A program made the translations under genes and the position numbers. From Streptomyces sp. NBC_00878 (GTDB lineage Bacteria; Actinomycetota; Actinomycetes; Streptomycetales; Streptomycetaceae), in the NCBI RefSeq assembly GCF_026341515.1, contig NZ_JAPEOK010000001.1:7874001-7938000 (forward strand): DNA of 64,000 bases. Reading direction: 5' to 3'. The notes below the pieces were generated by a model. That model ran no database searches and was not told where the DNA came from. It saw only the letters and a program-made list of their open reading frames with translations. How positions within the stretch are numbered: the stretch's first letter is position 1; each line of letters opens with the position of its first letter. Shown here in pieces: positions 9,078 through 17,582 of the stretch.

Positions 9078-10115
9078 ATGGCGCAGGCGTACATGACGGA
9101 GACGGGCAGTGACGGCCAGGGGCCCGAACGCAGAGGATCCCGGCTTCGGCGCCTGCTCACCTCCCTCCGCAGAGACCGGGGCATCTGGCGGCGCGGCATC
9201 ATCCTCGCCGTGTGCGCCGTCCTGCTCGCCCTGGTCATGGGGCTGCACACGCAGATCCCGAACACCATCGGCAACCTCGGCAGCCTCACGGACACGTTCC
9301 TGCCCTGGGGAGCCATCCTCATCGCGGTGCTGCTCGTCCTCGCGCTGGTCCGCAGGTCCGCGACCGCGCTGATCGCTGTTCTGCTGCCGGCGATCGTCTG
9401 GCTCAACCTCTTCGGCGAACTGCTCACCGACCGGACCGGCAGCGGCGGAAACCTGACGGTCGCCACGCACAACGTCAACGCCGACAACCCGGACCCGGCC
9501 GGCACGGCCCGCGATGTGGCCGCGTCCGGCGCCGACGTGCTGGCCCTGGAGGAGCTGACGGACTCGGCGGTCCCGGTGTACGAGAAGGCCCTCGCCGCCG
9601 GGTTCAAGTACCACTCCGTGCAGGGCACCGTCGGCCTGTGGAGCAAGTACCCGCTGAGCGCGATCAGCCCCGTCGGTATCGAGCTCGGCTGGACGCGCGC
9701 GATGCGGGCGACGATCACCGCGCCCGAGGGGAAGCTCGCGGTCTACGTGGCCCATCTCCCGTCCGTACGGGTGAAGTTGGAGGCCGGGTTCACGGCGCGG
9801 CAGCGCGACAAGAGCGCCAACGCGCTCGGCGAGGCCATCGCCGACGAGAAGCTCCCGCAGGTCGCTCTGCTCGGCGACCTGAACGGCACGATGAACGACC
9901 GCGCGCTGACCGCCGTCACCTCGCAGCTGCGCTCCACGCAGGGTGCGGCGGGCAGCGGCTTCGGGTTCAGCTGGCCGGCGTCGTTCCCGATGGCGCGCAT
10001 CGACCAGATCCTGGTCAGGGGCGTCGAGCCGGTCACCTCCTGGACCCTCCCGGAGACGGGCAGTGACCATCTTCCGATCGCCGCCCGCGTGAAGCTGTCG
10101 GCAACCGACTCGTAA
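9078..10115 (+). CDS. Membrane-anchored endonuclease/exonuclease/phosphatase family protein
   Basis: 345 residues. About 35 basic N-terminal residues are followed by three hydrophobic segments (GIILAVCAVLLALVMGL, WGAILIAVLLVLALV, ATALIAVLLPAIVWLNLF). The EEP domain then begins at LTVATHNVNADNP. Metal and catalytic residues are present in order: N in HNVN, E in ALEELTD, D and N in LLGDLNGT, D in MARIDQIL and H in GSDHLPI. The domain probably faces the outside, as in the common Streptomyces anchored EEP proteins, where it would act as an extracellular phosphodiesterase or nuclease; the true substrate is unknown. The ATG has GAGG eight bases upstream. Confidence 0.88.
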   Translation: MAQAYMTETGSDGQGPERRGSRLRRLLTSLRRDRGIWRRGIILAVCAVLLALVMGLHTQIPNTIGNLGSLTDTFLPWGAILIAVLLVLALVRRSATALIAVLLPAIVWLNLFGELLTDRTGSGGNLTVATHNVNADNPDPAGTARDVAASGADVLALEELTDSAVPVYEKALAAGFKYHSVQGTVGLWSKYPLSAISPVGIELGWTRAMRATITAPEGKLAVYVAHLPSVRVKLEAGFTARQRDKSANALGEAIADEKLPQVALLGDLNGTMNDRALTAVTSQLRSTQGAAGSGFGFSWPASFPMARIDQILVRGVEPVTSWTLPETGSDHLPIAARVKLSATDS

Positions 10116-10141
10116 CCGTTCCTAGAGACTGAGTGGGAGTG

Positions 10142-10159
10142 AGTCCTGTTGCCAGGACT
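10142..10159 (-). other. Hairpin with GCAA tetraloop just after the tnpB-like gene (possible guide-RNA scaffold end)
   Basis: Read on the minus strand, AGUCCUG-GCAA-CAGGACU begins 5 nt after the stop of the TnpB-related gene: a 7-bp stem closed by a GNRA tetraloop. In TnpB systems the omega RNA ends in structured RNA at this place. The same hairpin could instead be a terminator for the convergent EEP gene. Function is inferred. Confidence 0.5.
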
Positions 10160-10164
10160 GTTGC

Positions 10165-11733
10165 TCAGCCGTGTGCCCCGAACGGTGTTGGGCACGCTGG
10201 TCTCCCGCGTTCGCTCCACGGTCCGGCGGCGCGCATCTGGTGCGTGGTCCGGGTGGGTGGGGGGCGGGTTTCCTCGCGCCGTCGGATATCCGGTCGGGCC
10301 TGGGCGGTCCGATGCCCCGCACCATCACTCTGGTGGTGCGGGGGCGGTGCCGTCCGTCGCCGGATCGGATGCCCGAGGGCGCGTCGCCCGATCGCGATGC
10401 TCGCTGCATCGTGCCGGGAAATCTTGCGAGTCGGTGTGGTGAGGGGTTTCTGCCAGTGCTGGGCACCCCAGCGGGAGGTGTACGCCGGGTCGACCGCGAC
10501 GACGGCGATGTCCTGCTCGGCCGCCATCGAGACGAGCCGGGCCTTGAGTTTGGCGGTGGGGAAGCGGGAGAGCAGGCGGCGGAAGCGTTTGTTGCGGCCA
10601 TGCCTCTCCCGGCTTGTGCCGTCGGTGAAGTCGAGGTCCTCGATAGCGATCGCGGCGGCCCCGCAACGGTGGGTGTAGTGCAGCAGACGACTCAGCGCGT
10701 GCCGGAGTTGCGCGTCCCGGTGTTCCGACGTGCCGGTCAGGTCGTAGAAGAAGCGCTGTGGTGCGCCGACCGGGTTGCCGTGCACGTCGAGGCGCCAGGC
10801 GGCGAGGTGGTCGTCGTTCATGTCCACCCCCACCACACCTTGGGCGAGGGCCGCCTCCAGCGGCAGCACCGGGGCGGCGGCGCGCTGCCAGGACGCACTG
10901 ATATACCAGCGTTCGCGTGCCGTGTCGTGGTGGATGCGGTAGGCCACCGCCCGGTTCGCGGTGATCCGGTCACGCCACTCCTGGCCCCGGTGCTGGAACC
11001 GTACGGTCGCGTCCAGTACATACCGTCCGTGCGGTGCGTTGGCAAGGTGGGCCAGCGGGGCAGGGAGCTTGAGGGAGAGCTGTCCGGTGTCGGTGATGCG
11101 GATGGTTTCGTTGCCGAAGCGTTTGCCGGACTCTCCGTCGGCGGCCAGGAACATCCGCTCCGCCTGCCACTGCTCCCGCCACTCCTGCTCACTCAGCCCG
11201 GCCGCCGCCAGGTGGTGGCGGGCGTGGGCGAGGCGCTTGCCGCCACGCACTACATGCACCCGGCCCGCCGCCCAGTCGCGCTCCACCACCGCCAGCCGGT
11301 CCTTCAATGCCTGCAGGCGGCGGGACTTGGCATGCCACTCGCCCCGGGAGCCATAGCCGCGCACCAGCCCCTCGCGCTTGTTCGCCCTGGCGCCCAGCGG
11401 CCGGGCCAGCCGCGCCTCAACCGTGACGATCTGCCCCCGCAGCCAGCCCAGATACGCGGCCTGCCCGCGCCGCGCCAGCGCCCACTGATCGTGGGTGGCC
11501 TTGGTGATACTGCCCGCCCACCGCGCCGACGACTTCCCCGTCAGCGCCCGCTTGCGCACCGCCCACCCAGCCGCATCGTGCGACAAACCCTGCCGGGACC
11601 GCTCCGCGAGATCACCCGCGGCCAGCGACCCGAGGAAGACACCGACCTCGGCCAGCACCGCCGCATCCGACTCGCTCACCCGCAGCCGGTCCCGGACAGC
11701 CACTCCGGCGGGACCGGGCACCACGAACGACAC
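10165..11733 (-). CDS. Stand-alone TnpB-related RuvC-like nuclease (IS200/IS605 accessory family)
   Basis: 522 residues from GTG 11733, which has GGGAG six bases upstream; TTG 11817 or ATG 11811 would extend it. The N-terminal half is helical and basic. The C-terminal RuvC-like nuclease shows its three acidic residues: D304 (VGVDMNDDH), E365 (AIAIEDLDF) and D442 (SRHDAASIAIGRRALG). Where TnpB has a CxxC zinc finger, this protein reads DPAYTSRWGAQHWQKP, without cysteines. That is typical of the TnpB-related accessory family in Streptomyces rather than of ISDra2 TnpB. No tnpA transposase is nearby. Canonical TnpB is an RNA-guided DNA endonuclease; whether this branch cuts DNA is unknown. It lies between the EEP and MFS genes. 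Confidence 0.85.
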   Translation of the reverse strand: MSFVVPGPAGVAVRDRLRVSESDAAVLAEVGVFLGSLAAGDLAERSRQGLSHDAAGWAVRKRALTGKSSARWAGSITKATHDQWALARRGQAAYLGWLRGQIVTVEARLARPLGARANKREGLVRGYGSRGEWHAKSRRLQALKDRLAVVERDWAAGRVHVVRGGKRLAHARHHLAAAGLSEQEWREQWQAERMFLAADGESGKRFGNETIRITDTGQLSLKLPAPLAHLANAPHGRYVLDATVRFQHRGQEWRDRITANRAVAYRIHHDTARERWYISASWQRAAAPVLPLEAALAQGVVGVDMNDDHLAAWRLDVHGNPVGAPQRFFYDLTGTSEHRDAQLRHALSRLLHYTHRCGAAAIAIEDLDFTDGTSRERHGRNKRFRRLLSRFPTAKLKARLVSMAAEQDIAVVAVDPAYTSRWGAQHWQKPLTTPTRKISRHDAASIAIGRRALGHPIRRRTAPPPHHQSDGAGHRTAQARPDIRRREETRPPPTRTTHQMRAAGPWSERGRPACPTPFGAHG

Positions 11734-12079
11734 CGCCAACTCCCGCAGGCCACCCACCCGTTCACCCCCGCCCGGCCGAAGATCCCCGTCACCGCAGTCA
11801 ACGAGCCCCATCCGCAAAGGTCACCCATTCGACCCAAGAACCTCCGTTCCCCTCCCGAGAACGGCAGCCCACAACACACCCATGACCGAGGAGACCCTCC
11901 CGGCACGCAGCAGACAACCGCATCCAGCCCCAGCGCTCACTCACACTCCCCAGAAGCCACTCCTGCTCAGTAAACCGGCAGCAGCTCCCAATCCCTGGGA
12001 ATACTGGGCCTGGGATGCTTTGTTCCGTGCGTGAACATAACGTGTACGGAATCCGGCTCACCCTGTGAAAGGCCCTCTC

Positions 12080-13297
12080 ATGCCCCTGGCCCTGCTCGCC
12101 CTCGCCGTGGGCGCCTTTGGCATCGGCACCACCGAGTTCGTGATGATGGGCCTGCTGCCCGATGTCGCGGACGACCTGAACATCTCGATACCCACCGCGG
12201 GACATCTGGTCTCGGCGTACGCGATCGGGGTCGTCATCGGCGCCCCGCTGCTCGCGGCCGTGACCGCGCGGATGTCCCGGCGCAAGGTTCTGATCGGTCT
12301 CATGGTGCTGTTCGTCATGGGCAACGCGCTCTCGGCGCTGGCGCCCGACTACTCGTGGCTGGTCGCCGCGCGCTTCCTGAGCGGGCTGCCGCACGGCGCG
12401 TTCTTCGGTGTGGGTGCCGTTGTCGCTACCGGCCTGGTCCCTGCGGAGCGTAAGGCGCGTGCGGTCTCGCTGATGTTCCTCGGTCTGACCATCGCGAATA
12501 TCGCGGGTGTGCCTGCGGCGACGTTGGTGGGCCAGAGCTTTGGGTGGCGTGCCACGTTCCTGGGCGTGAGTGTGATCGGCCTGGCGGCCATTGCGTCTCT
12601 GGCGCTGGTGCTGCCTCGCGACCACGCGCAGGCCCCGGTCGTTGGGCTGCGCGGCGAGCTGGCGGCGCTCAGGTCGCTTCCTGTGTGGCTGGCGCTCGGT
12701 ACGACGGTTGCGGGCTTCGGTGCGCTGTTCTCGGCGTACAGCTACATCACGCCGATGCTCACGGACGCCGCTGGGTACGCCGACTCCAGCGTGACGCTGT
12801 TGCTGGCGCTGTTCGGTGTGGGCGCGACGATCGGGAACCTGGTGGGCGGGCGGTTGGCCGACCGGTCGATGCGGGGGACGTTGTTCGGCGGGCTTGTGTC
12901 GCTGGTGGGTGTGCTGGTGCTCTTCCCGGTGCTGATGAGTACGGGGTGGAGTGCGGCGCTGGCTGTGGTGCTGCTTGGTACGGCTTCGTTCGTGACCAGT
13001 TCGCCGCTGCTGCTGATGGTGCTGGAGAAGGCGTCGTCGGCGCCGTCGTTGGCGTCCTCGGCGAACCAGGCGGCGTTCAACTTGGCCAACGCTGGTGGCG
13101 CCTGGGTCGGCGGCCTGGCTCTGGCGGGTGGCTTCGGTGTTACGTCTCCGGCTCTTGCGGGGGCGGGGCTTGGGGTGCTGGGGCTGGGTGTGGCGCTGGT
13201 CGCGTATGGCGTGGATCGGCGTCGGGTGGCGGTTCGTGGGGGGCGGGTTGTGGCTGGGTATGTTCCGGGGCATGCGGAGGTGCCGGTTCACCGCTGA
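12080..13297 (+). CDS. MFS exporter, DHA1 family (AraJ/Cmx-like, 12 TM)
   Basis: 405 residues from ATG 12080, with GAAAGG eight bases upstream; an in-frame GTG at 12065 is less likely. The N-terminus is LALAVGAFGIGTTEFVMMGLLPDVADDLNIS, the hallmark of the AraJ/chloramphenicol-efflux-like DHA1 subgroup. Further motifs are SAYAIGVVIGAPLLAA, RKVLIGLM, ARFLSGLPHGAFFGVGAVVA and SFGWRATF. About 12 TM segments. A proton antiporter for small hydrophobic compounds is likely; substrate unknown. Codon use becomes GTG/TTG-rich towards the 3' end. The upstream gap 11818-12079 has no gene and may contain the left end of the TnpB insertion. Confidence 0.92.
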   Translation: MPLALLALAVGAFGIGTTEFVMMGLLPDVADDLNISIPTAGHLVSAYAIGVVIGAPLLAAVTARMSRRKVLIGLMVLFVMGNALSALAPDYSWLVAARFLSGLPHGAFFGVGAVVATGLVPAERKARAVSLMFLGLTIANIAGVPAATLVGQSFGWRATFLGVSVIGLAAIASLALVLPRDHAQAPVVGLRGELAALRSLPVWLALGTTVAGFGALFSAYSYITPMLTDAAGYADSSVTLLLALFGVGATIGNLVGGRLADRSMRGTLFGGLVSLVGVLVLFPVLMSTGWSAALAVVLLGTASFVTSSPLLLMVLEKASSAPSLASSANQAAFNLANAGGAWVGGLALAGGFGVTSPALAGAGLGVLGLGVALVAYGVDRRRVAVRGGRVVAGYVPGHAEVPVHR

Positions 13298-13332
13298 ACT
13301 GCTGCGGTGGTTGTCGGGTGCGGGTGGGTGGG

Positions 13333-13534
13333 GGCTGGTCGCGCCGTTCCTCGCGCCCCTGGGGTTGGTGGTGGGGCGGGGCCGCGCCGGGACATCCGAG
13401 CTTGCTCTGAAGGAAGTCGGGTGGGCCGGGATGCGCGGCGCTCGGACGTCCCGGCACGTCCCCTCACGTCCGGGGAGTGGCTGCTGGTCCGGTGGGGGTG
13501 TGGTCTCCAGGGGCGCGGGGAACTGCGCGACCGG
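13333..13534. mobile_element. MITE-like palindromic element
   Basis: Outer inverted repeats: GCTGGTCGCGCCGTTCCTCG at the left (13333-13361) and, inverted, CCGGTCGCGCAGTTCCCCGC at the right (13507-13534). They match over ~28 bp with three mismatches. An inner 16-bp inverted pair (13386-13401 / 13440-13455, one mismatch) is nested inside. It lies in the 319-bp gap between the MFS gene and the small membrane protein, where I see no gene. Related outer-repeat sequences recur at 25343, 31509 and 44672. Confidence 0.7.
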
Positions 13535-13616
13535 ACCCCGTTCGCCGTCAGTCGACCGACGTGCGAAACCAACCCCTCGCGAAGTCGTCCTGACGACAGA
13601 CCTCGCCTCCACGCGC

Positions 13617-13862
13617 ATGTACGTGAGCGAAGCGCTGGAGCGTCCGGGCCTGGTTCCGGTGGCCCACTCCGCGCACGCCGCGAGCAGCGCGGTCGCTCTG
13701 TGCGGCATCCTCGTCTGCATGGTGGCATTCACCCTCACCGCACGCCGGTACGCGCCCCTCGCCCGCTTCGGCCCCGCCCTCGTGGCACTCGAACTGGCCG
13801 TCTCGCTCGGGCATACCACGACCCCCGGGGTACTTCTTGCTTCCCGAGACGTTCGCCCATGA
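13617..13862 (+). CDS. Small membrane protein coupled to the hydrolase gene
   Basis: 81 residues from ATG 13617 (MYVSEALERPGLVPVAHSAHA). Two hydrophobic stretches (AASSAVALCGILVCMVAFTL and FGPALVALELAVSL) suggest an inner-membrane protein. Its TGA overlaps the ATG of the following hydrolase (ATGA at 13859-13862), which is the best evidence that it is translated. The start is uncertain because the frame stays open upstream into repeat DNA. No family recognised. Confidence 0.6.
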   Translation: MYVSEALERPGLVPVAHSAHAASSAVALCGILVCMVAFTLTARRYAPLARFGPALVALELAVSLGHTTTPGVLLASRDVRP

Positions 13863-14728
13863 CCTTCGTACGTCTCTCCGGAGTCCCTCATCACATCCGC
13901 GTCGACGGGAACGGGCCCGTCTGCGTCCTCAGCGTCGGTCTGGGGATGGCGTGGTTCGACTGGGATCCCGTCGTTCCACTTCTCGCCCCCTACCGCACCG
14001 TCGTCCGCTTCGACCGGCCCGGGCTCGGGCTCAGTGGCCACACGCGCGCGTGGCCCACGCTCGCCGGTGAGGCGGAGCGCATCGCGCGCGTGCTCGACGC
14101 CGTCGGGGGCGGTGCGCCCGCGACCGTGGTGGGGCACTCGCTCGCCGGGTTTCACTGCGAGGCATTTGCCCGGTTGTTTCCGGAGCGGACGGCGGGGCTT
14201 GTGCTCGTCGACTCCAGTGTTGAAGAGGTGCCGCTGGGCAGGAGGACTCCCGAGTTCGCGGACGCTTGCACGCGCGCGTGCGGCACGTTGCTGTCCGTCG
14301 CGGGTGTGCCGCGCCTTCTGGGGCCCTTCCTGCGGCGCGCCGCGGTTCGCGTCGGGCGGCACAGTGGTGGTGATCCGGCCCCGGACGACCTTGTCCGTCG
14401 TGCCTACTCCACCAGCCGTTTTCTGCACGCCGTCCTCGCCGAGAACGCTCGCTATCGGGACCAGGCCGTCGAACTGGCCGCCCTGAGGGGACGGGTTCCG
14501 CTCCACGCGCCCGTGACCGTGCTTGCCGCGTACGAGGGTGGCTCTCGGCGGTGGCTCGACCGGCAGCGCGTACTCGCGGAGGGGCTTGGTGGGGTGTTGC
14601 GTGTGTCCGCGCCCGCCGGTCATCTTGTGATGCTCGACCGGCCCCAGGACGTCGCGGACGCGATTCTGGAGACGCCCGTGCGCCCGTCCCTCGCCGATGG
14701 GGACGAGGGGCGGGCGCAGGACACATAG
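13859..14728 (+). CDS. Alpha/beta hydrolase
   Basis: 289 residues. The N-terminus MTFVRLSGVPHHIRVDGNGPVCVLSVGLGM holds the oxyanion region. The strand-turn RTVVRFDRPGLGLSG follows, then the nucleophile elbow VGHSLAG (Ser), the strand GLVLVDSS, and a C-terminal histidine in APAGHLVMLDRPQDVADAI. The catalytic triad is complete. Family members hydrolyse esters, epoxides or lactones; substrate not predictable. The start overlaps the stop of the small membrane protein gene, so the two form an operon. The gene ends 8 bp from the convergent S53 protease gene. Confidence 0.9.
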   Translation: MTFVRLSGVPHHIRVDGNGPVCVLSVGLGMAWFDWDPVVPLLAPYRTVVRFDRPGLGLSGHTRAWPTLAGEAERIARVLDAVGGGAPATVVGHSLAGFHCEAFARLFPERTAGLVLVDSSVEEVPLGRRTPEFADACTRACGTLLSVAGVPRLLGPFLRRAAVRVGRHSGGDPAPDDLVRRAYSTSRFLHAVLAENARYRDQAVELAALRGRVPLHAPVTVLAAYEGGSRRWLDRQRVLAEGLGGVLRVSAPAGHLVMLDRPQDVADAILETPVRPSLADGDEGRAQDT

Positions 14729-14736
14729 AGCGGGCG

Positions 14737-16674
14737 TCAGCGGTGGTATGACGTCACATAGCCGGGGGCCGGTGAACCCACCCCGGTGACGTCGTCGTAT
14801 CCCCGTACCGCCTTCAGCGAGCTGTCCTTGCCGAGGCTGCGGACGGAGGTAAGGAGGCCCTCCGACGCGTCGAACGCGTTGACGAAGTCGACGCGCGCCA
14901 CCGCTAGGTCGCGGCCCGTCGGGTGGTCCGTGACGTCGTGGTAGAGCCCTGAGCCGTACCGGTCGTAGATCGCCGGGTTGGCGAAACCGATCGGGTGGCC
15001 GCCGCGCGCCTGCTGGGCGAGTGCCTGGATGCCCGCGATGACCGGCGAGGCTAGCGAGGTGCCGCCCAGGCGGTACTCGTCGTACTTCTGCGTTCCGTCC
15101 GGGAAGGTCTGCGTCTGGCCGACCAGGAACCCGGTGTTGGGGTCGGCTATCGCGGCGATGTCCGGCACCGTTCGCATGGCTTTTTGGCCGCGGGCCTTCG
15201 CGAGCGCGGAGGGGACCACATCTCGTTGGTAGAACGGCTGCTTCACCGTTGCGCTGGTGCCGCCGCCCGCGCCGGAGGTGTACGCGCCCGGGAAGTCCGT
15301 CCAGGTCTTGCCGTCGTCCGAGAGATTGGCCTTGAACGTGCCCCAGCCGGTCTCCCACTTGTACGTGTCGCCCTTGCCGACGGCCAGCGAGGTGCCGCCC
15401 ACCGTCGTCACCCACGCCGAGTTGGCCGGGGTGTCGACCTGCTTCGTACCGGTGTTCGCGACCTCGTCGCCGTTGTCGCCGGACGAGAAGTAGAAGCCGA
15501 TGCCCTCGATCGCGCCCAGCTGGAAGACCTGGTCGTAGGCGGCGGCGAGGTCCGGCGTCTGGTTGGCCTCGATGTCGCCCCACGAGTTGGAGACGATGTC
15601 GGCCAGGTGCCCGTCGACGATCTTGCCGAGCGAGTCGAGCAGATCGTCGTCGTAGCAGGACTCGGCGCCCACGTAGACGATGTTCGACGCGGGCGCGACG
15701 GCGTGCACGGCCTCGACGTCGAGGGTCTCCTCGCCGTACCAGCCCGCCGCCCCGCACTCCTCGGTCCGCGTGTACTGGGTCGGCAGCACCTGGGTCAACT
15801 GCCCGCCGCCGTACGCCGCGTCACCGTTCCTCGCCGCGTACGTGGCCGCGTCCGCCGCGATGGTCGGCGAGGCGTACGCGTCCGTGATCGCCACGGTCAC
15901 GCCCTTGCCGGTCGCCCCGCCCGCCCCGTACGCGGCCCGCAGCTGCTTGCCCGTGTAGCCCTTCACGGCGTACGGGATCTTCGTGCCGTATGCCTCCGGG
16001 AGCGTCGTCGCGGTCTTCGAGCCGTAGTACGAGGAGAACGGACCGGCGTTGTGGAACACGGCGTCCGGCGGCGGCAGTGTGTCGGCGTGGTTCGCCTTGT
16101 GCGGGGCGTTGTCCAGGCCGGTGACCGTGAGGACGGCGCCGTTCAGGGCGGCGGGCGCCGAGGCGGTCTTGGAGGGTGCCCGGTATGTCTTCTTGCCCTT
16201 GGTGTAGTTGTGCAGCTGGGTGCCGAACGCCTTCTCCGCGTCGGCCACTTCGCCCGTCACCGAGAGGTAGTGGCGTGTGGTGTCGGTGACGGTCAGGCCC
16301 GCCGACTTCAACCAGGCGGTCACGTGGGCCACTTGGGACTTCGTGGCGCCGAAGCGGGCCTCGGCCTGCGCCGCGCTCAGGTACTTCCCGTACGAGGGTG
16401 ACGACGGGTCGGAGACGGCCTTGGCGTAGGCGCTCAGGCCCGCCGCGTCCCGGCCGGCGAGATAGACGCGGGCCGAGACCCGGGAGCCGTTCGCCGTGGC
16501 TCCCTTGTCCGCCTGGGCGGTGGCCCAGAGGGGCTTGGTGCCCTGGAGTGTTTCCCGGCCCGCCGGGTCGGAGGCGTGGGCCGCGGGTATGCCTAGCGCC
16601 AGCGCGCCGGCAAGCAGAGGCAGTGTCGCCGCCATGCTCACACCGGCGCGTACCGCGGCACGGTTGGATCTCAT
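14737..16674 (-). CDS. Secreted S53 (sedolisin/kumamolisin-like) pro-protease
   Basis: 645 residues from ATG 16674, preceded by AGGGGG. The signal peptide ends near LGIPAAHA. It is followed by a Pro-kumamolisin activation domain (~40-190: RVYLAGRDAAGLSAYAKAVSDPSSPSYGKYL; AWLKSAGLTVTDTTRHYLSVTG) and the S53 catalytic domain. Catalytic E315 and D319 are in YGEETLDVEAV, the oxyanion Asp is probably in SNSWGD, and Ser540 is in the GGTSLASP motif. Predicted to be an extracellular serine-carboxyl endopeptidase, self-activating at acid pH, acting in nutrient supply. Length is normal for the family. Confidence 0.95.
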   Translation of the reverse strand: MRSNRAAVRAGVSMAATLPLLAGALALGIPAAHASDPAGRETLQGTKPLWATAQADKGATANGSRVSARVYLAGRDAAGLSAYAKAVSDPSSPSYGKYLSAAQAEARFGATKSQVAHVTAWLKSAGLTVTDTTRHYLSVTGEVADAEKAFGTQLHNYTKGKKTYRAPSKTASAPAALNGAVLTVTGLDNAPHKANHADTLPPPDAVFHNAGPFSSYYGSKTATTLPEAYGTKIPYAVKGYTGKQLRAAYGAGGATGKGVTVAITDAYASPTIAADAATYAARNGDAAYGGGQLTQVLPTQYTRTEECGAAGWYGEETLDVEAVHAVAPASNIVYVGAESCYDDDLLDSLGKIVDGHLADIVSNSWGDIEANQTPDLAAAYDQVFQLGAIEGIGFYFSSGDNGDEVANTGTKQVDTPANSAWVTTVGGTSLAVGKGDTYKWETGWGTFKANLSDDGKTWTDFPGAYTSGAGGGTSATVKQPFYQRDVVPSALAKARGQKAMRTVPDIAAIADPNTGFLVGQTQTFPDGTQKYDEYRLGGTSLASPVIAGIQALAQQARGGHPIGFANPAIYDRYGSGLYHDVTDHPTGRDLAVARVDFVNAFDASEGLLTSVRSLGKDSSLKAVRGYDDVTGVGSPAPGYVTSYHR

Positions 16675-16836
16675 GGAGAACCCCCTAATGGATCTCTGGA
16701 TGGGGGTCACTCTTGCGATGAACCGTTCATGCCAGGGGAATGGCCGGGGCATGGCTGGGCCAAGAAGCGCCCAAGGAACCGTATCCGCGAGGGATTTGGG
16801 GCGCGATGCCCGAGATGGATGGGTCGCGCCCCGGGA

Positions 16837-16917
16837 GGAGAGATGCCTGGGCTCGCGGGGAGTCTCTCCGCCGGGCGGAGAGATGCCTGGGCTCGCGGGG
16901 GAGTCTCTCCGCCGGGC
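16837..16917. repeat. Two tandem 40-41-bp units, each a hairpin
   Basis: Units 16837-16876 and 16877-16917 are almost identical (GGAGAGATGCCTGGGCTCGC ... TCTCTCCGCCGGGC). In each, GGAGAGA pairs with TCTCTCC. They lie 33 bp after the DUF305 stop on the minus strand and upstream of the protease gene, so they may act as a double terminator. The rest of 16675-16949 shows only the protease leader. Confidence 0.8.
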
Positions 16918-16949
16918 TCAGTGCCTCAGCCCAGTGGCTTCGCCCGGGC

Positions 16950-17582
16950 TCAGCTCTGCGGCTTCGCGCCGCGCTTCTTCAGCAGGTCGGTGATGAGCTG
17001 CATCTCCGACTCCTGGGCCTGGACCATCCCCTGCGCGAGCCGTCGCTCGACGCCGACCTCGCACCGCTTCACACAGCCCTCGGCCATGTGCACCCCGCCC
17101 ATGTGGTGCGCGTACATGAGTTGCAGATAGCGGATCTCGGCGGCCTTGCCGTTCAGCTTGCCCAGCGACTCCATCTCGGCGGTCGTCGCCATGCCCGGCA
17201 TCAGCGAGCCGTCCCCGGCGGACGGCATGCCGCTCATGTCCATCCAGGCCATGGGCTCGTCGGCCGACACCTTGGGCAGCTCCCACAGGTCCAGCCAGCC
17301 GAGCAGCATGCCGCGCTGGTTGGCCTGCGTCTGCGCGATGTCGTACGCGAGACGGCGTACCTCTTCGTCCTTGGTGTGGTCGCGCACGGTGTACGACATC
17401 TCGACGGCCTGCTGGTGGTGCACGGCCATGTCCCGCGCGAAGCCCGCGTCCGCGGAGTCGGCGGCCGGGGCCTTCATACCGGAGTCGTCGCCGTCGGCGA
17501 CCGCGAACGTGATCGCCCCGGCCGCCACGACCACGGCCGCGGCGACTGAGGAGATCCAGCCGGCGAACTTCATCCTCGTCAC
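16950..17582 (-). CDS. DUF305 family secreted/membrane-anchored protein
   Basis: 210 residues from GTG 17582, which overlaps the stop of the upstream DUF3105 gene (GTGA); ATG 17573 is the alternative. One N-terminal hydrophobic segment (WISSVAAAVVVAAGAITFAVA) acts as signal or anchor. The DUF305 core carries metal-ligand-like motifs: FARDMAVHHQQAVEMS and YAHHMGGVHMAEGC. Met/His-rich stretches (MAWMDMSGMPSAGDGSLMPGM) suggest copper or another metal; this is inference, since the family's function is not settled. It pairs with the DUF3105 gene in one operon. Confidence 0.9.
   Translation of the reverse strand: MTRMKFAGWISSVAAAVVVAAGAITFAVADGDDSGMKAPAADSADAGFARDMAVHHQQAVEMSYTVRDHTKDEEVRRLAYDIAQTQANQRGMLLGWLDLWELPKVSADEPMAWMDMSGMPSAGDGSLMPGMATTAEMESLGKLNGKAAEIRYLQLMYAHHMGGVHMAEGCVKRCEVGVERRLAQGMVQAQESEMQLITDLLKKRGAKPQS

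Noticed and set aside
11798..15757. Open frame of 1319 codons on the minus strand
   Set aside because: It runs antisense or out of frame through the MFS, hydrolase and protease genes. Its translation is Arg/Pro/His-rich low complexity, typical of GC-biased shadow frames.
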